Source: Berkiella_A sp964633725
Lineage (GTDB): Bacteria > Pseudomonadota > Gammaproteobacteria > Berkiellales > Berkiellaceae
Reading direction: 5' to 3'
Assembly: GCA_964633725.1 (NCBI GenBank)
Contig: CAZWHY010000004.1
Location: forward strand, 1 to 64,000
Length of the DNA stretch: 64,000 nt
The notes beneath the pieces are model-generated. The model did not search any database. It was not told where the DNA came from and was given only the letters and a program-made list of their open reading frames with translations. Of this stretch, positions 27,950 to 37,545 are shown piece by piece. The position numbers and the translations under genes are program-made. The first letter of the stretch is position 1. The number at the start of each line of letters is the position of its first letter.

Positions 27950-30355
27950 CTAGCTAGAATCTTGTTTTTTATTCAGTAAAGAGAGAGGAACGGAATCTTT
28001 AATGTGCAGATCCGTTTGAGGGAATGATATGACAATATTATTTTCTTTAAATACCCGATCGATTTCCGAATTCAAATCTGTTAGTACAAAAAACTTATCG
28101 TTTACATTTATGGAAACAGTCCAAAGCTCAAAATCAAGAGCGCTGTCCCCAAAGTTCATAAAAAATACAGCAGGGGCTTCATGGCCCGTATTGATGGTAT
28201 TTGGATTATCCAATGCAACTTGCAGCATGAGCTTTTTAACCAATGCTACATCAGAGCCATACTCGACGCCTACTTTCACAATCACCAACCATTTTTTATT
28301 GTTATACATAAAATTGGTGACTTGATTGCTAATCAACTCTGCATTGGGAACAATGACATCCGTTTTCTCTATAGTATTGACTCGTGTCGAACGTAATCCG
28401 ATTTTGGCAACAAATCCTTCTTTGCCACCCACAATGATTCTATCGCCCTTTTTGATAGGGCGTTCCAGTAACAAGATCAGACCTGATACAAAATTATTAA
28501 CAATACCTTGTAGCCCAAAACCAATACCCACAGATAATGCACCAGCGACTAATGCTAACCCACCTAAGTTGATCCCGGCAACCACCAAAGCAAATAGCAT
28601 GATAGCGGTATAAAAAACGTAGCTCAAAATCATAATATGTGCTTCTTGCGCTGTTCGACTACCTTCTATTTTACTATTCATCACTTGTCTAACGGCCCGA
28701 ATAGATAGCATACCAATCGCCAAAACAAATAAGCTCAATATAATTCTAAATGGCATGATTTTACTGTCTGCAACAATAAAACCATCAAAAAACCCCATGT
28801 TAATTTGATAGGACCACCATTCTGAGAGGCTCCAAATGTCATTTAGGATTAACACAATGCTCGACCAAAATAATAAAAACCCAAACAATCTTAGCAATGT
28901 GACTTCAATAGGCGTTTCACCTTCAGTAATTTGTAAAAATTTCTGTAGATCATTCTCCCACTTGTATTTGCGCGATGTAAAGCTATCCAACGCATTCGAG
29001 AAAATACTATATAAAAACCAACTGGCAAATGTCAACAAGATAGAATAGGCTGTACTGAGCAGCAAATATGAAGCAAACTCTTGATAGCCAATCCATTGGC
29101 TAATGATAATAACAAAAAGCACCAAAGCAATCAGACTGGAAAACACGGCCCGCAATATTTTTTGTTTGTTTAAAAATTTAGGCGCACTATTAATCACCCA
29201 TAGAATAGAAAAAATATTACACGCTAAAAAGGTAATAACCACGCCAGAAAGCAAGTCATAAAAATTTTGCTCTGCATTAACATCGTACAATATCATATAT
29301 GCTAAAGCGCACATCAGACAAACGCTAAAAAACAGATTAATTCTAAAATTAAGTTTTAAGGCGACCGATTTAGAGATGTCACAATAGGGTATGGCTGGAC
29401 TGGGGGGCAAAAAACAAAAATTAATCAATCCTTTGCTCAGATAATAGATAATCATTACGCCAAACAAAGAAGATATTATTGTAGAAGCTTCATGATAAAA
29501 ATCAAACAACCAGGTGCTAACAAATAAAAAGGTTAACATACAAAGCTGAATACTATAGCGCTTAAAAACCAAAATAAGATTAAGCGTCACATTATCAAAA
29601 TGGCTATCCACTTTGATTCTTTTTGTGAGCATATTTAAATTTTTCCAACTCAAAGCCCCTAGCAGCACCCCAGCCAAGGTCACAAATAGTAGGAAATTAA
29701 ACTCGTTGGTTTGATAGGTCGGCAGACCTAAATTTTTTGATATTTTTTTTGTATCAATCTGCTCAAGCCATGTTTCAACATAATTAGGGATATTGGGAAG
29801 GTCTGAGACTAATGGTGGTTTCTTCCCAAATATCCTGGTTTTTTTTATTTTTTGAGCGGTTGCATTGAATGCAACAATTGCCTCATCTGCTTTTAAAATA
29901 AAGACTTTACATTCAGAAACCAAATTAACGGCTTTGATACGGTTGCGAATTAAAACCTGTTGACTGGGCGTTAGTGTCACACTTTTATTGGGATCAACTT
30001 TTGGAATAATGGCCGTGATTTTTTCGATAGCGGATAAATTGTTTTCCACACATTTCAGAGCCTTTTGTTTCATGTGGGAAATTTCTTCTGCTGCCCTTTC
30101 AAGATCTTGTGCGACAACATCTTGTATGGATAGTTTTATAATTTTATTGTTAAGCTCAATAGTTGCCGCTTCAATATCAAACATATTTTTATTGGTAACG
30201 ATTGTTCTATCTTTAATGTCACTGTATATTGCCTCAGCGCGTGTGCGCGAGCCATCTCCCACACTTGCTTCTTGAGCTTGCAATATAGGAAGGAAAAATA
30301 AGCATATACTTACTAACCCAAGCCATTTATATATTTTAATAAATTTTGCACTCAT
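27950..30355 (-). CDS. Large MscS-family mechanosensitive channel (MscK/YbdG-like size class)
   Basis: About 801 aa from the ATG at 30355, which begins a good signal peptide (KIYKWLGLVSICLFFLPILQA). A periplasmic helical region of about 170 residues follows, then many membrane segments, then the MscS pore and beta domain near residues 600-790: GALSVGIGFGLQGIVNNFVSG, LLERPIKKGDRIIVGG, GLRSTRVNTIEKTDVIVPN. This is the large-paralogue architecture, with extra membrane helices before the pore. It opens under membrane tension to release solutes. Divergent from the exonuclease gene. Confidence 0.9.
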   Translation of the reverse strand: MSAKFIKIYKWLGLVSICLFFLPILQAQEASVGDGSRTRAEAIYSDIKDRTIVTNKNMFDIEAATIELNNKIIKLSIQDVVAQDLERAAEEISHMKQKALKCVENNLSAIEKITAIIPKVDPNKSVTLTPSQQVLIRNRIKAVNLVSECKVFILKADEAIVAFNATAQKIKKTRIFGKKPPLVSDLPNIPNYVETWLEQIDTKKISKNLGLPTYQTNEFNFLLFVTLAGVLLGALSWKNLNMLTKRIKVDSHFDNVTLNLILVFKRYSIQLCMLTFLFVSTWLFDFYHEASTIISSLFGVMIIYYLSKGLINFCFLPPSPAIPYCDISKSVALKLNFRINLFFSVCLMCALAYMILYDVNAEQNFYDLLSGVVITFLACNIFSILWVINSAPKFLNKQKILRAVFSSLIALVLFVIIISQWIGYQEFASYLLLSTAYSILLTFASWFLYSIFSNALDSFTSRKYKWENDLQKFLQITEGETPIEVTLLRLFGFLLFWSSIVLILNDIWSLSEWWSYQINMGFFDGFIVADSKIMPFRIILSLFVLAIGMLSIRAVRQVMNSKIEGSRTAQEAHIMILSYVFYTAIMLFALVVAGINLGGLALVAGALSVGIGFGLQGIVNNFVSGLILLLERPIKKGDRIIVGGKEGFVAKIGLRSTRVNTIEKTDVIVPNAELISNQVTNFMYNNKKWLVIVKVGVEYGSDVALVKKLMLQVALDNPNTINTGHEAPAVFFMNFGDSALDFELWTVSINVNDKFFVLTDLNSEIDRVFKENNIVISFPQTDLHIKDSVPLSLLNKKQDSS

Positions 30356-30467
30356 ATTAGTCTTAAGCAAGTCGTAGATATAAATATTATAAGTATAATG
30401 CATCAATACAAAAGCATGGTATTATTATCTTGTAATTTTGACTGAATTTAATGCCAGGAGAATGTGG

Positions 30468-31367
30468 ATGAGTGAAAAAGCACTAGAACAAATATTAAAA
30501 GATCCTAACTACATGGTGCTCAAAAAATTGCCGGAAACGCTAGAAAGTCGTTCCTCCTCAGGCCCAGAGAGGTTCTCAGCGATTGTTATAGATCTCGAAA
30601 CAATGGGATTGGATGCTAAAAAAGACAAGATTATTGAAATTGGGCTATTAAAATTCTCTTTTAGCAGTCTGGATGGCATTATTGAAGTAACAGACACTTA
30701 TAACAGCCTGAGCGATCCTGGTATGCCTATCCCAGAGTTAGTTACAAAAATAACAGGCATTACAAACGAAGACGTAAAAGATCACAAAATCGATTGGACT
30801 CTTGTTGCGGAACAAATAAAAAACTGTAACTTAGTCATTTGCCACAATAGTGGCTTTGATAGGAATTTCCTGGAGTTACAAACGCCAGTTGAAATACAAG
30901 CACTATTCAAAAAAATTCCCTTTGCTTGTACTTTAAAAGATATTGATTGGAACGAGCGCGGCTTTGAGAGTGGAAAATTGGATTATTTAAATTGGAAACT
31001 GGGTTTTTTCTATGATGGACATCGTGCATTAACAGATTGTTGGGCCGCTTTTAATTTATTATTGCAAGAAGATGGTGCCTTTGATGAATTGAAAAATAAC
31101 GTCAAAAAATCGGAAACATTATTATGTGCGGTATCAGCCCCTTTTGAGAAAAAAGATTTACTCAAAGAACGTAAATATCGGTGGTCAGATGGTGCCGGTC
31201 GTTTACCAAAATGTTGGTGGATTACAGTCTCAAATGATCATATTGAAGAAGAAACCAGCTTCTTAGAAGAAACTATCTATGGCAGACCTGGTGCGGCTAA
31301 AAAATTGCCTCAGTCTAAAATAACGGCTCATACAAGATATTCTTTTCGGGCAGAAGTGATTGATTAA
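30468..31367 (+). CDS. DEDDh 3'-5' exonuclease (DnaQ-like)
   Basis: About 299 aa. I choose the ATG at 30468 because AGGAG lies seven bases upstream; an upstream TTG is possible. Exonuclease motifs: ExoI IVIDLETMGLDA (Asp42, Glu44), ExoII ICHNSGFDRNFLE, and ExoIII DGHRALTDCWAA with the DEDDh histidine. A C-terminal extension of about 90 residues (WSDGAGRLPKCWWI) fits a group of stand-alone exonucleases related to Pol III epsilon. Not linked to a polymerase gene, so repair or RNA trimming rather than replication proofreading is likely. Confidence 0.85.
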   Translation: MSEKALEQILKDPNYMVLKKLPETLESRSSSGPERFSAIVIDLETMGLDAKKDKIIEIGLLKFSFSSLDGIIEVTDTYNSLSDPGMPIPELVTKITGITNEDVKDHKIDWTLVAEQIKNCNLVICHNSGFDRNFLELQTPVEIQALFKKIPFACTLKDIDWNERGFESGKLDYLNWKLGFFYDGHRALTDCWAAFNLLLQEDGAFDELKNNVKKSETLLCAVSAPFEKKDLLKERKYRWSDGAGRLPKCWWITVSNDHIEEETSFLEETIYGRPGAAKKLPQSKITAHTRYSFRAEVID

Positions 31368-31504
31368 TTTGTAGTGGTCGCGACATTATGTGACAGTTAC
31401 CCTGAGAAACACCGCCCTCTGACTCAGGCGACAACATCCCTGAGCCAGAAGCAGAGCTTGCGAGAGTGTGCCATCCTTCATTTATACAACCTCTTTAAAA
31501 GCAT

Positions 31505-31735
31505 CTAGTAATCTGTTGATTCTAATTTCACAAACTTAGACTCAAAGCCCATATGGTCATCGATTATCAATGCCCATGAAATCAATACCCCAGTTGCCAT
31601 ACTAAATCCCCACCATATTGGATCGCTCTTTACAATGCCTAAACAAATTCCAACAATCGCAGATGCCGCCATCACTTCATAAGTGCTGGTACCACCTGAC
31701 ACCAATCTTGTCTCTTCTGGGCTTAAAAAATTCAT
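31505..31735 (-). CDS. Small double-glycine-leader membrane peptide
   Basis: 76 aa from the ATG at 31735, which has AGAGG five bases upstream. The first 15 residues, MNFLSPEETRLVSGG, match the double-glycine leader of class II bacteriocins and related peptides exported by C39-peptidase ABC transporters. The mature part (61 aa) is mostly two hydrophobic segments (MAASAIVGICLGIV and WWGFSMATGVLISWALII) followed by a charged tail. One of four peptides with the same 15-residue leader in the window. No transporter, immunity or modification gene is adjacent. Function unknown. Confidence 0.7.
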   Translation of the reverse strand: MNFLSPEETRLVSGGTSTYEVMAASAIVGICLGIVKSDPIWWGFSMATGVLISWALIIDDHMGFESKFVKLESTDY

Positions 31736-31832
31736 ATAAACCTCTTTTCCGATATACAAACATTTATTTGGTAGCATTTTGCAGTTAAAAAATATAAATT
31801 ACAAACTTTTGTTATTTACCCAACAGCACACT

Positions 31833-33851
31833 CTAAAGCTTTGCAGCTAACTCTGCAGCCTGCTTTATGGCACGCGCGGCATCCAATTCTAGTGCTAAAT
31901 CAGCCCCACCTATTAAATAGGTTTCTATTTGATTGTCTATTAAAGGTTGATATAAATCTTTTAATGACTCTTGCCCGGCACACAAGATAATATTATCGAC
32001 TTCCAAGCATCGCTGTTTCTCTTTTTGCGTGATCCAAAGTCCCTGGTCATTGATATAATCATATTCAACGCCTGATAGCATTTCGACTTGATTGCGCTTT
32101 AAATGTGCCCTGTGGATCCAGCCTGTGGTCTTGCCCAAATTCTTTCCCAACTTGGTGTCTTTTCGTTGGCATAAATATATTTTTTTATTGGGCCGTTCTT
32201 TTGCTGGATTTTGCAATCCGCCTCTGTTTTGATAATGTATATCAATGCCCCATTCTTTATAAAATGGATGATTCACGTCATGATGAGACACATCTAAACT
32301 TAATAAATATTCTGCCACATCAAATCCAATGCCACCCGCTCCAATGATGGCAATATTATGCCCTAAAGGCTTGGTTTGACTAATTGCCTCAATATAGGTT
32401 AAAACTTTAGAATGCTCAATGCCCTTTATATTGGGTATACGGGGCTTAATACCCGTTGCCAGGATAACCATATCATAAGAGGATTTTAATAAATCATGAA
32501 TTTTCACTTCATGATTTAATTTTAGCGTAACATTTGCTTTTATCAGTCTGTTTTCAAAATACTGAATGCTGTCATCAAATTCGCTTTTTCCGGGAATACG
32601 TTTTGCTAAATTAAATTGCCCTCCCACTTGGTTCGCTTTGTCGTACAACGTAATACTATGCCCTTTTTCTGCAGCAAAAGCCGCAAAAGCCAACCCTCCA
32701 GGTCCAGCGCCAACAACGGCTATATTTTTAGGGGTATCACTTGTGCTAAAAACTAATTCTGTTTCTCTACAGGCGATAGGGTTCACCAAGCATGAGGCTA
32801 ATTTTTTCTGAAAAACATGATCCAAACAGGATTGATTACAGGCAATACAAATATTAATCTCTTCTGGTTTTTGAGCTTTTGCTTTATTCGCGAACTCGGG
32901 ATCCGCTAAAAAGGGTCTGGCCATAGAAATCAGATCGGATTGCCCCGATGATAATATCTCTTCTGCTTTTGCTGGTGTATTGATTCTATTGGTCGCAACA
33001 AGAGGTATCTTAACGTGGGGTTTTAATCTTTCTGTGACCCAAGCAAACCCACCTCTTGGAACGGCTTGAGCGATTGTCGGAATACGAGCCTCATGCCAAC
33101 CAATGCCTGTATTGATAATATTCACGTTATGCGCCTCTAACGCTTTAGCTAAAAGCACCACTTCATCCCAGCTACTGCCGTGCTCAATTAAATCCAGCAT
33201 GGATAAACGAAATACGATGATAAAGTCATTGCCAACTTTTTCTCGTATCGCTTTGACTATTTCGATAGGAAACTGCATACGCCTATCAAATGCACCACCC
33301 CATTTATCTGTTCTTTTGTTTGTATGGGAAGCTAAAAACTGATTGATCAAATAGCCTTCTGAGCCCATAACCTCTATGCCATCGTAACCTGCTTTTTGCC
33401 CCAAGGCTGCACACAGCGAGAAATCTTTGATTGTTTTTAATACGCCTCGCTTAGACAAAGCCCATGGTTTAAACAGACTAATTGGCGATTTAATTCTCGA
33501 TGGCGCAACACATAAAGGATGATAACCATATCGACCCGCATGCAAGATTTGTAATATAATTTTTCCATTCTCTTGGTGTACAGCATTGGTAATGATTTTG
33601 TGGTGTTCACATTGTTTTTCTTTGCTTAATGTCAAAGCAAAAGGTGCCAACCAACCTGCCATATTAGGTGACACACCGCCCGTTACCATTAATCCAACAC
33701 CTCCCTTCGCACGAGCAGCATAAAAGGCAGCTAAGCGTTCAAAGCCATTCTTTTCCTCTTCTAGCCCAGTATGCATAGATCCCATAATCATACGGTTCTT
33801 CAGCTGGGTAAATCCAAGATCAAGCGGTTGAAATAAATTGGGGTATATCAT
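31833..33851 (-). CDS. fadH: 2,4-dienoyl-CoA reductase FadH (NADPH)
   Basis: 672 aa from the ATG at 33851 with AAGGA five bases upstream, the same length as E. coli FadH. The N-terminal flavin TIM barrel starts IYPNLFQPLDLGFTQLKNR and includes GSMHTGLEE. The 4Fe-4S cysteines are in ICIACNQSCLDHVFQKKLASC. The C-terminal half has a FAD motif, AVVGAGPGGLAFA, and a NAD(P) motif, AIIGAGGIGFDVAEYL. It reduces 2,4-dienoyl-CoA during beta-oxidation of polyunsaturated fatty acids. Single gene; implies use of host or dietary fatty acids. Confidence 0.95.
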   Translation of the reverse strand: MIYPNLFQPLDLGFTQLKNRMIMGSMHTGLEEEKNGFERLAAFYAARAKGGVGLMVTGGVSPNMAGWLAPFALTLSKEKQCEHHKIITNAVHQENGKIILQILHAGRYGYHPLCVAPSRIKSPISLFKPWALSKRGVLKTIKDFSLCAALGQKAGYDGIEVMGSEGYLINQFLASHTNKRTDKWGGAFDRRMQFPIEIVKAIREKVGNDFIIVFRLSMLDLIEHGSSWDEVVLLAKALEAHNVNIINTGIGWHEARIPTIAQAVPRGGFAWVTERLKPHVKIPLVATNRINTPAKAEEILSSGQSDLISMARPFLADPEFANKAKAQKPEEINICIACNQSCLDHVFQKKLASCLVNPIACRETELVFSTSDTPKNIAVVGAGPGGLAFAAFAAEKGHSITLYDKANQVGGQFNLAKRIPGKSEFDDSIQYFENRLIKANVTLKLNHEVKIHDLLKSSYDMVILATGIKPRIPNIKGIEHSKVLTYIEAISQTKPLGHNIAIIGAGGIGFDVAEYLLSLDVSHHDVNHPFYKEWGIDIHYQNRGGLQNPAKERPNKKIYLCQRKDTKLGKNLGKTTGWIHRAHLKRNQVEMLSGVEYDYINDQGLWITQKEKQRCLEVDNIILCAGQESLKDLYQPLIDNQIETYLIGGADLALELDAARAIKQAAELAAKL

Positions 33852-33946
33852 GAACATCCTTTTTAGTTGTAACTTTAACCAGTAGGTATTATTTGTAAAA
33901 ACTATTACACTTACCAATAGTGTTATCAAACTTACATGCAGCATCT

Positions 33947-34495
33947 ATGAAATCTTCTAAAGCACTATTCTTAACTTTGGGTATAGGTCTACCTTTTTTA
34001 TTAGTTGGTATTCTTTGGATTGCTGTCCAGTTAAAACAGAATCAAATAGCCGCCCCAAAATATAATTTTATTTATGTTATAAAAAATTATGGCCCCATAA
34101 AAATAACAGTAAAAAATAATGCACTTTATTTAATGGGTGCTCAAATTAGCTCACAAAAACTGATTTCACCAAAAATATTTTTTTACAATGTAACACATCA
34201 TACAGCAACTGAAATTAACTATCAAAAACCAAAACTTGATTTAAAGAACAATCAAACAGAACACAGCATGAAGATTTTTAGTTTTAAACATTATAATATC
34301 AGCAAGAGCATAACATCACCTGACGGGTATCGTTATGAATATGGCGCATCTCATCAACCGCTCTTATTATTTAACAGACATGATTATAAAATTCGACTTA
34401 TCAAAGACGCTAAAAAAATTGAACTCGTTACGCCCAGAGAACATAGGCCTATTAAAATATTAGGTTGGTTGATCCCGGAGAACCATAATGACTGA
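33947..34495 (+). CDS. Unrecognised membrane-anchored protein, partner of DUF2157 protein
   Basis: About 182 aa from the ATG at 33947; the frame is open from a GTG 27 bases earlier. One N-terminal membrane segment (ALFLTLGIGLPFLLVGILWI) then a soluble, basic, beta-rich part of about 150 residues, presumably periplasmic. I recognise no domain. The next gene starts inside its last codons (8-base overlap), so the two are translated together; proteins of this layout often accompany DUF2157 membrane proteins. Confidence 0.6.
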   Translation: MKSSKALFLTLGIGLPFLLVGILWIAVQLKQNQIAAPKYNFIYVIKNYGPIKITVKNNALYLMGAQISSQKLISPKIFFYNVTHHTATEINYQKPKLDLKNNQTEHSMKIFSFKHYNISKSITSPDGYRYEYGASHQPLLLFNRHDYKIRLIKDAKKIELVTPREHRPIKILGWLIPENHND

Positions 34496-35441
34496 ACACA
34501 CGATAAAGAACAAAAATGATGCTCTGAAAATGGTTATCGCACTATCAAACCGTTTCGATATTACGCTTGATGAAATTTCAAACAATGTAACCGAAAAACA
34601 AGTTCAGCCCAATGAGGAAAGCACTCAATCCCCATTAATTATCAAACTGTTTTCTTATTTAGGTGCCGTGTTTATTTTAGGCGGTATAGCCGCTTTTGTT
34701 TCATTATACTGGGAAAATTTAAATTCCATATTAAGAGTGTCTCTTTTGCTAATACCGGGTTTTTCACTTTATTTAGCGGCATCATTACTATCTGAGCATG
34801 ATTTAATCAAAAGATTTACGGCGCCCCTTTATATTTTGGGATATATATTAGAACTCAGTGGCTTATATGTGTTCTTATATGAATATTTTGCGCATCCAGG
34901 CAGATGGGACAAGGCCACTTTATTTGTGTTTGGCATCCTGCTTTTACAACAAGGCTTTACATTTTTGACACACAGAAATCCTGTCGTCTTATTTTGCTCC
35001 GTTGCCTCTAGTGTTGGCGTATTGCTAGCCTTATTTAACATGGCTCATGTGGATGAAAGTTTTTCAATCACAATAATCGGCACGCTATTGTTACTTTGCG
35101 CCTATTTTATGAGCAAAACTAATTTTCAAGGTGCTGGCGCTGGATTTTGGTACTTTATTGGTGGGCTTATGTGCTTGGGAGGGGTATTTTCTGCTTTGGA
35201 CCAAAGTCAACTTGATATCCTTATTTTAGTACCGACTTGTTTTTTAATATATTTAAGCACTTTTGTCAAAAGCAAAGCGTTGCTATTTGTTAGTATTATT
35301 TCTTTGTTTTTGTTCTTAGGGTATTTTACCACCGAATATTTTTCTGACTCTTTGGGTTGGCCATTATTATTAATAATATTAGGTATTATCTTATTTGCGT
35401 TAAGCTTAGCAGGTGTTAAGCTCGGCAAACGTTTTTCTTAA
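34488..35441 (+). CDS. DUF2157 membrane protein
   Basis: 317 aa. A cytosolic N-terminal region of about 45 residues is followed by about ten membrane helices, beginning IIKLFSYLGAVFILGGIAAFV and SLYWENLNSILRVSLLLIPG, which fit the DUF2157 family. Function of the family is unknown. It overlaps the preceding gene by eight bases and ends at a strong bidirectional hairpin. Confidence 0.7.
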   Translation: MTEHTIKNKNDALKMVIALSNRFDITLDEISNNVTEKQVQPNEESTQSPLIIKLFSYLGAVFILGGIAAFVSLYWENLNSILRVSLLLIPGFSLYLAASLLSEHDLIKRFTAPLYILGYILELSGLYVFLYEYFAHPGRWDKATLFVFGILLLQQGFTFLTHRNPVVLFCSVASSVGVLLALFNMAHVDESFSITIIGTLLLLCAYFMSKTNFQGAGAGFWYFIGGLMCLGGVFSALDQSQLDILILVPTCFLIYLSTFVKSKALLFVSIISLFLFLGYFTTEYFSDSLGWPLLLIILGIILFALSLAGVKLGKRFS

Positions 35442-35454
35442 AACCATAATTAAG

Positions 35455-35488
35455 ATAACTGCCAGATAATTCTATGCCTGGCAGTTAT
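35455..35488. terminator. bidirectional terminator hairpin
   Basis: Perfect 11-bp stem ATAACTGCCAG/CTGGCAGTTAT (35455-35465 with 35478-35488), 12-base loop, centred between the convergent ends of the DUF2157 gene and the CBS gene. The flanks are AT-rich but without a long T-run. Confidence 0.7.
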
Positions 35489-35496
35489 TGTAAATA

Positions 35497-35931
35497 TTAA
35501 GACTGCTTCCCTTCGGATTTTAACATATAACCAATAAAATCTTTTGTGGTAATAATACCAAGTAACTGTTGCGACTCATCAACAACCGGTAGCGCATTAA
35601 ATTTGCTATACAATAACAACTCAGCAGCGGCCATAACAGAAGTATCAGGTGTCACGGTAACGACTTGAGTTTGCATAATGGTATCTATAGAAATATTTTG
35701 ATCTAAAGATTTATCAAGCTTTTTATCTTGTCCCACGCTCCTTGCACCAAAGCTATATTTTAAAACATCGACTGTGCTTAAAATACCCAATAATTTCTGC
35801 CCGTCCACAACGGGTATGTGATGTATATCATTATCGTCTAATAATTTACGCAGCTCAGAAAAAACGGCGTAACGCTGAATGGTGATTAATTCAGCAGACA
35901 TTATGCTTGTAACAGTAGGTTCCGTATTCAT
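35497..35931 (-). CDS. Two-CBS-domain protein
   Basis: About 144 aa from the ATG at 35931. Two tandem CBS motifs: VTSIMSAELITIQ...LLDDNDIHHIPVVDGQKLLGIL and IDTIMQTQVVTVTPDTSVM then KFNALPVVDESQQLLGIITTKDF. Such pairs bind adenosine nucleotides and sense energy state, usually through a partner. No partner domain or obvious partner gene here. Confidence 0.88.
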   Translation of the reverse strand: MNTEPTVTSIMSAELITIQRYAVFSELRKLLDDNDIHHIPVVDGQKLLGILSTVDVLKYSFGARSVGQDKKLDKSLDQNISIDTIMQTQVVTVTPDTSVMAAAELLLYSKFNALPVVDESQQLLGIITTKDFIGYMLKSEGKQS

Positions 35932-35980
35932 ATTCGTCGTTCCATTTTGCAATTTTAATCAGTTTCTTATTTCTTATTTC

Positions 35981-36685
35981 TTATGCACAACTAGGCACTA
36001 ATCTGGGCGTATGCCCCTCTTCAGGCCTTTGCCTCATTGTAGGCGTATAGTGCTCAACAAGTGTTGGCGTTAAGCCTAAAATTTTACAATCTTGCACTAA
36101 TTTTGGCTCTAAATCAGGTGATTTCCCCATGCTTTCCTGCTGAACAAGACGATTGATCTGATCAGGCTCACCATAACCATGCGCAAGGCTTCCATAGCGA
36201 CAGTTGGGATTCAATCCACCACTCATCTGAATAATAATATTCTTGAGCCAAGCACCTGTATTGCTGCCGCCACTTAATCTCATTTGCAATAACTGCTCAA
36301 TTGTTAAGCCTAAACCCGGATGATTTTCTAAAAATCGCGCTAGAGTATTTAATTTATATGAGCTTAAAGTAAATTGCGCTATATTTTCATCTCGATTGGC
36401 TTGCTTTGGGTTTGGGTTTGGGTTTGGGTGCAGCATTTGATAGGTTAACCCACTATGCACCTCACCAAATGGTTGATTAAATGATATGAGTTTTCTGGGG
36501 TGAAAATCACTTGGCTTTAACCTTGTTTTGGTTTGATTGTGTCTTAGCTCCGCCACTCTCTCATGCCAAAATGGCGTCGCACTAGCGCAGTGGTGTGTTC
36601 CCAAATATTTAGAAACCAAAGCTCTATCTTGCTTTTCGATAGGTAACGGTTGGAGCTTGAGTTTAGGTGGTTGTTGTGAACCCAT
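35981..36685 (-). CDS. Orphan 234-aa protein with Asn-Pro repeat
   Basis: About 234 aa from the ATG at 36685, seven bases after AGGAGG. No recognised domain, signal peptide or membrane segment. Rich in Pro, Gln, His and Asn. Residues near 87-94 are PNPNPNPN, encoded by four exact TTTGGG hexamers (plus-strand view). The C-terminal third is polar with Pro-Thr-Leu segments (GLTPTLVEHYTP). It could be a translocated or structural protein; the sequence gives no firm function. Confidence 0.6.
   Translation of the reverse strand: MGSQQPPKLKLQPLPIEKQDRALVSKYLGTHHCASATPFWHERVAELRHNQTKTRLKPSDFHPRKLISFNQPFGEVHSGLTYQMLHPNPNPNPKQANRDENIAQFTLSSYKLNTLARFLENHPGLGLTIEQLLQMRLSGGSNTGAWLKNIIIQMSGGLNPNCRYGSLAHGYGEPDQINRLVQQESMGKSPDLEPKLVQDCKILGLTPTLVEHYTPTMRQRPEEGHTPRLVPSCA
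36405..36428 (+). repeat. TTTGGG x4 hexamer repeat (G-quadruplex motif)
   Basis: Four exact copies of TTTGGG on the plus strand, giving four GGG runs separated by TTT, a canonical intramolecular G-quadruplex pattern. It lies inside the minus-strand orphan gene; copy changes keep the reading frame and would alter the number of Asn-Pro units. Confidence 0.85.
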
Positions 36686-36845
36686 GTGCATGCCTCCTTT
36701 TCTGAACTGCCTTATTATACTCCCTTTAAAGCAAGGTAATCAAACAAACTTATCGAAATTCAGCTGACAAACTATTGATTTGCCTTTATGGCTTAACCTG
36801 CACCTGAAAATAAAAGCAGATATTACGTTATAAACAAGCGCATCC

Positions 36846-36913
36846 AAATAAATTTAAGGGATGTTTGAGATATGTCGAAATGATATATTAGTATGGGTAA
36901 ATAAATTTAAGGG
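36846..36913 (+). repeat. 15-bp direct repeat upstream of lemA
   Basis: AAATAAATTTAAGGG occurs at 36846-36860 and again at 36899-36913. The second copy supplies the AAGGG ribosome site of lemA. The first copy is followed at once by an out-of-frame ATG that opens a short frame, so it may be a duplicated translation signal. Confidence 0.6.
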
Positions 36914-36922
36914 TCTTGCATC

Positions 36923-37522
36923 ATGTCTAGCTCTACAACTCTCATTGCAGTATGGGTCGTTATTATTGCTGTTGTGTTCTATTTTGTCGCGATCTACAAC
37001 AAGCTGGTTAGATTGCGTAATCGCTTTAAAAACGCCTTCTCTCAAATCGATGTTCAACTACAACGTCGCTATGATTTAATACCTAATTTGGTGAATACTG
37101 CAAAAAAATACATGGCACATGAACAAGATACACTCAAAATGGTAATAGAGGCTAGAAACCAAGCATCCTCCGCGGAATCTTCCGTAGCGAAAAACCCGAG
37201 CGATCCAGATGCCATGAAGGGTCTTATTGCCGCAGAAGCAACACTGACCGGTTCTATGGGAAAATTATTTGCATTAGTCGAAAATTATCCCGATCTAAAA
37301 GCCAACCAAACCATGCAACAATTAATGGAAGAACTTACGTCAACAGAGAATAAAGTAAGCTTTGCCAGACAATCATTTAATGATGCCGTGATGAGCTATA
37401 ATACAGGCAAGGAACAATTTCCCAATAATATTCTTGCTAATATGTTTAATTTTCAAGATGCCATTCATTTTGAAGTGGAAGATAAAGAAGCCAAAAAAGC
37501 AGTTAAAGTATCTTTTGATTAA
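36923..37522 (+). CDS. lemA: LemA family membrane protein
   Basis: 199 aa. A single N-terminal membrane segment (LIAVWVVIIAVVFYFVAIY) followed by the family signature NKLVRLRNRFKNAFSQIDVQ and RRYDLIPNLVNTAKKYM, then a helical bundle. LemA proteins are membrane-anchored with a soluble helical domain; molecular role unclear. AAGGG lies nine bases before the ATG. It is followed 23 bases later by an M48 protease gene, a pairing common in bacteria that suggests a joint envelope protein-quality role. Confidence 0.93.
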   Translation: MSSSTTLIAVWVVIIAVVFYFVAIYNKLVRLRNRFKNAFSQIDVQLQRRYDLIPNLVNTAKKYMAHEQDTLKMVIEARNQASSAESSVAKNPSDPDAMKGLIAAEATLTGSMGKLFALVENYPDLKANQTMQQLMEELTSTENKVSFARQSFNDAVMSYNTGKEQFPNNILANMFNFQDAIHFEVEDKEAKKAVKVSFD

Positions 37523-37545
37523 TCATACATTCCTAAGAGAATCAC

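Noticed and set aside
31390..31485. 31-codon minus-strand frame downstream of the double-glycine peptide gene
   Set aside because: It has GAGG upstream of an ATG but the sequence is short, non-descript and overlaps small inverted repeats; no support as a gene.
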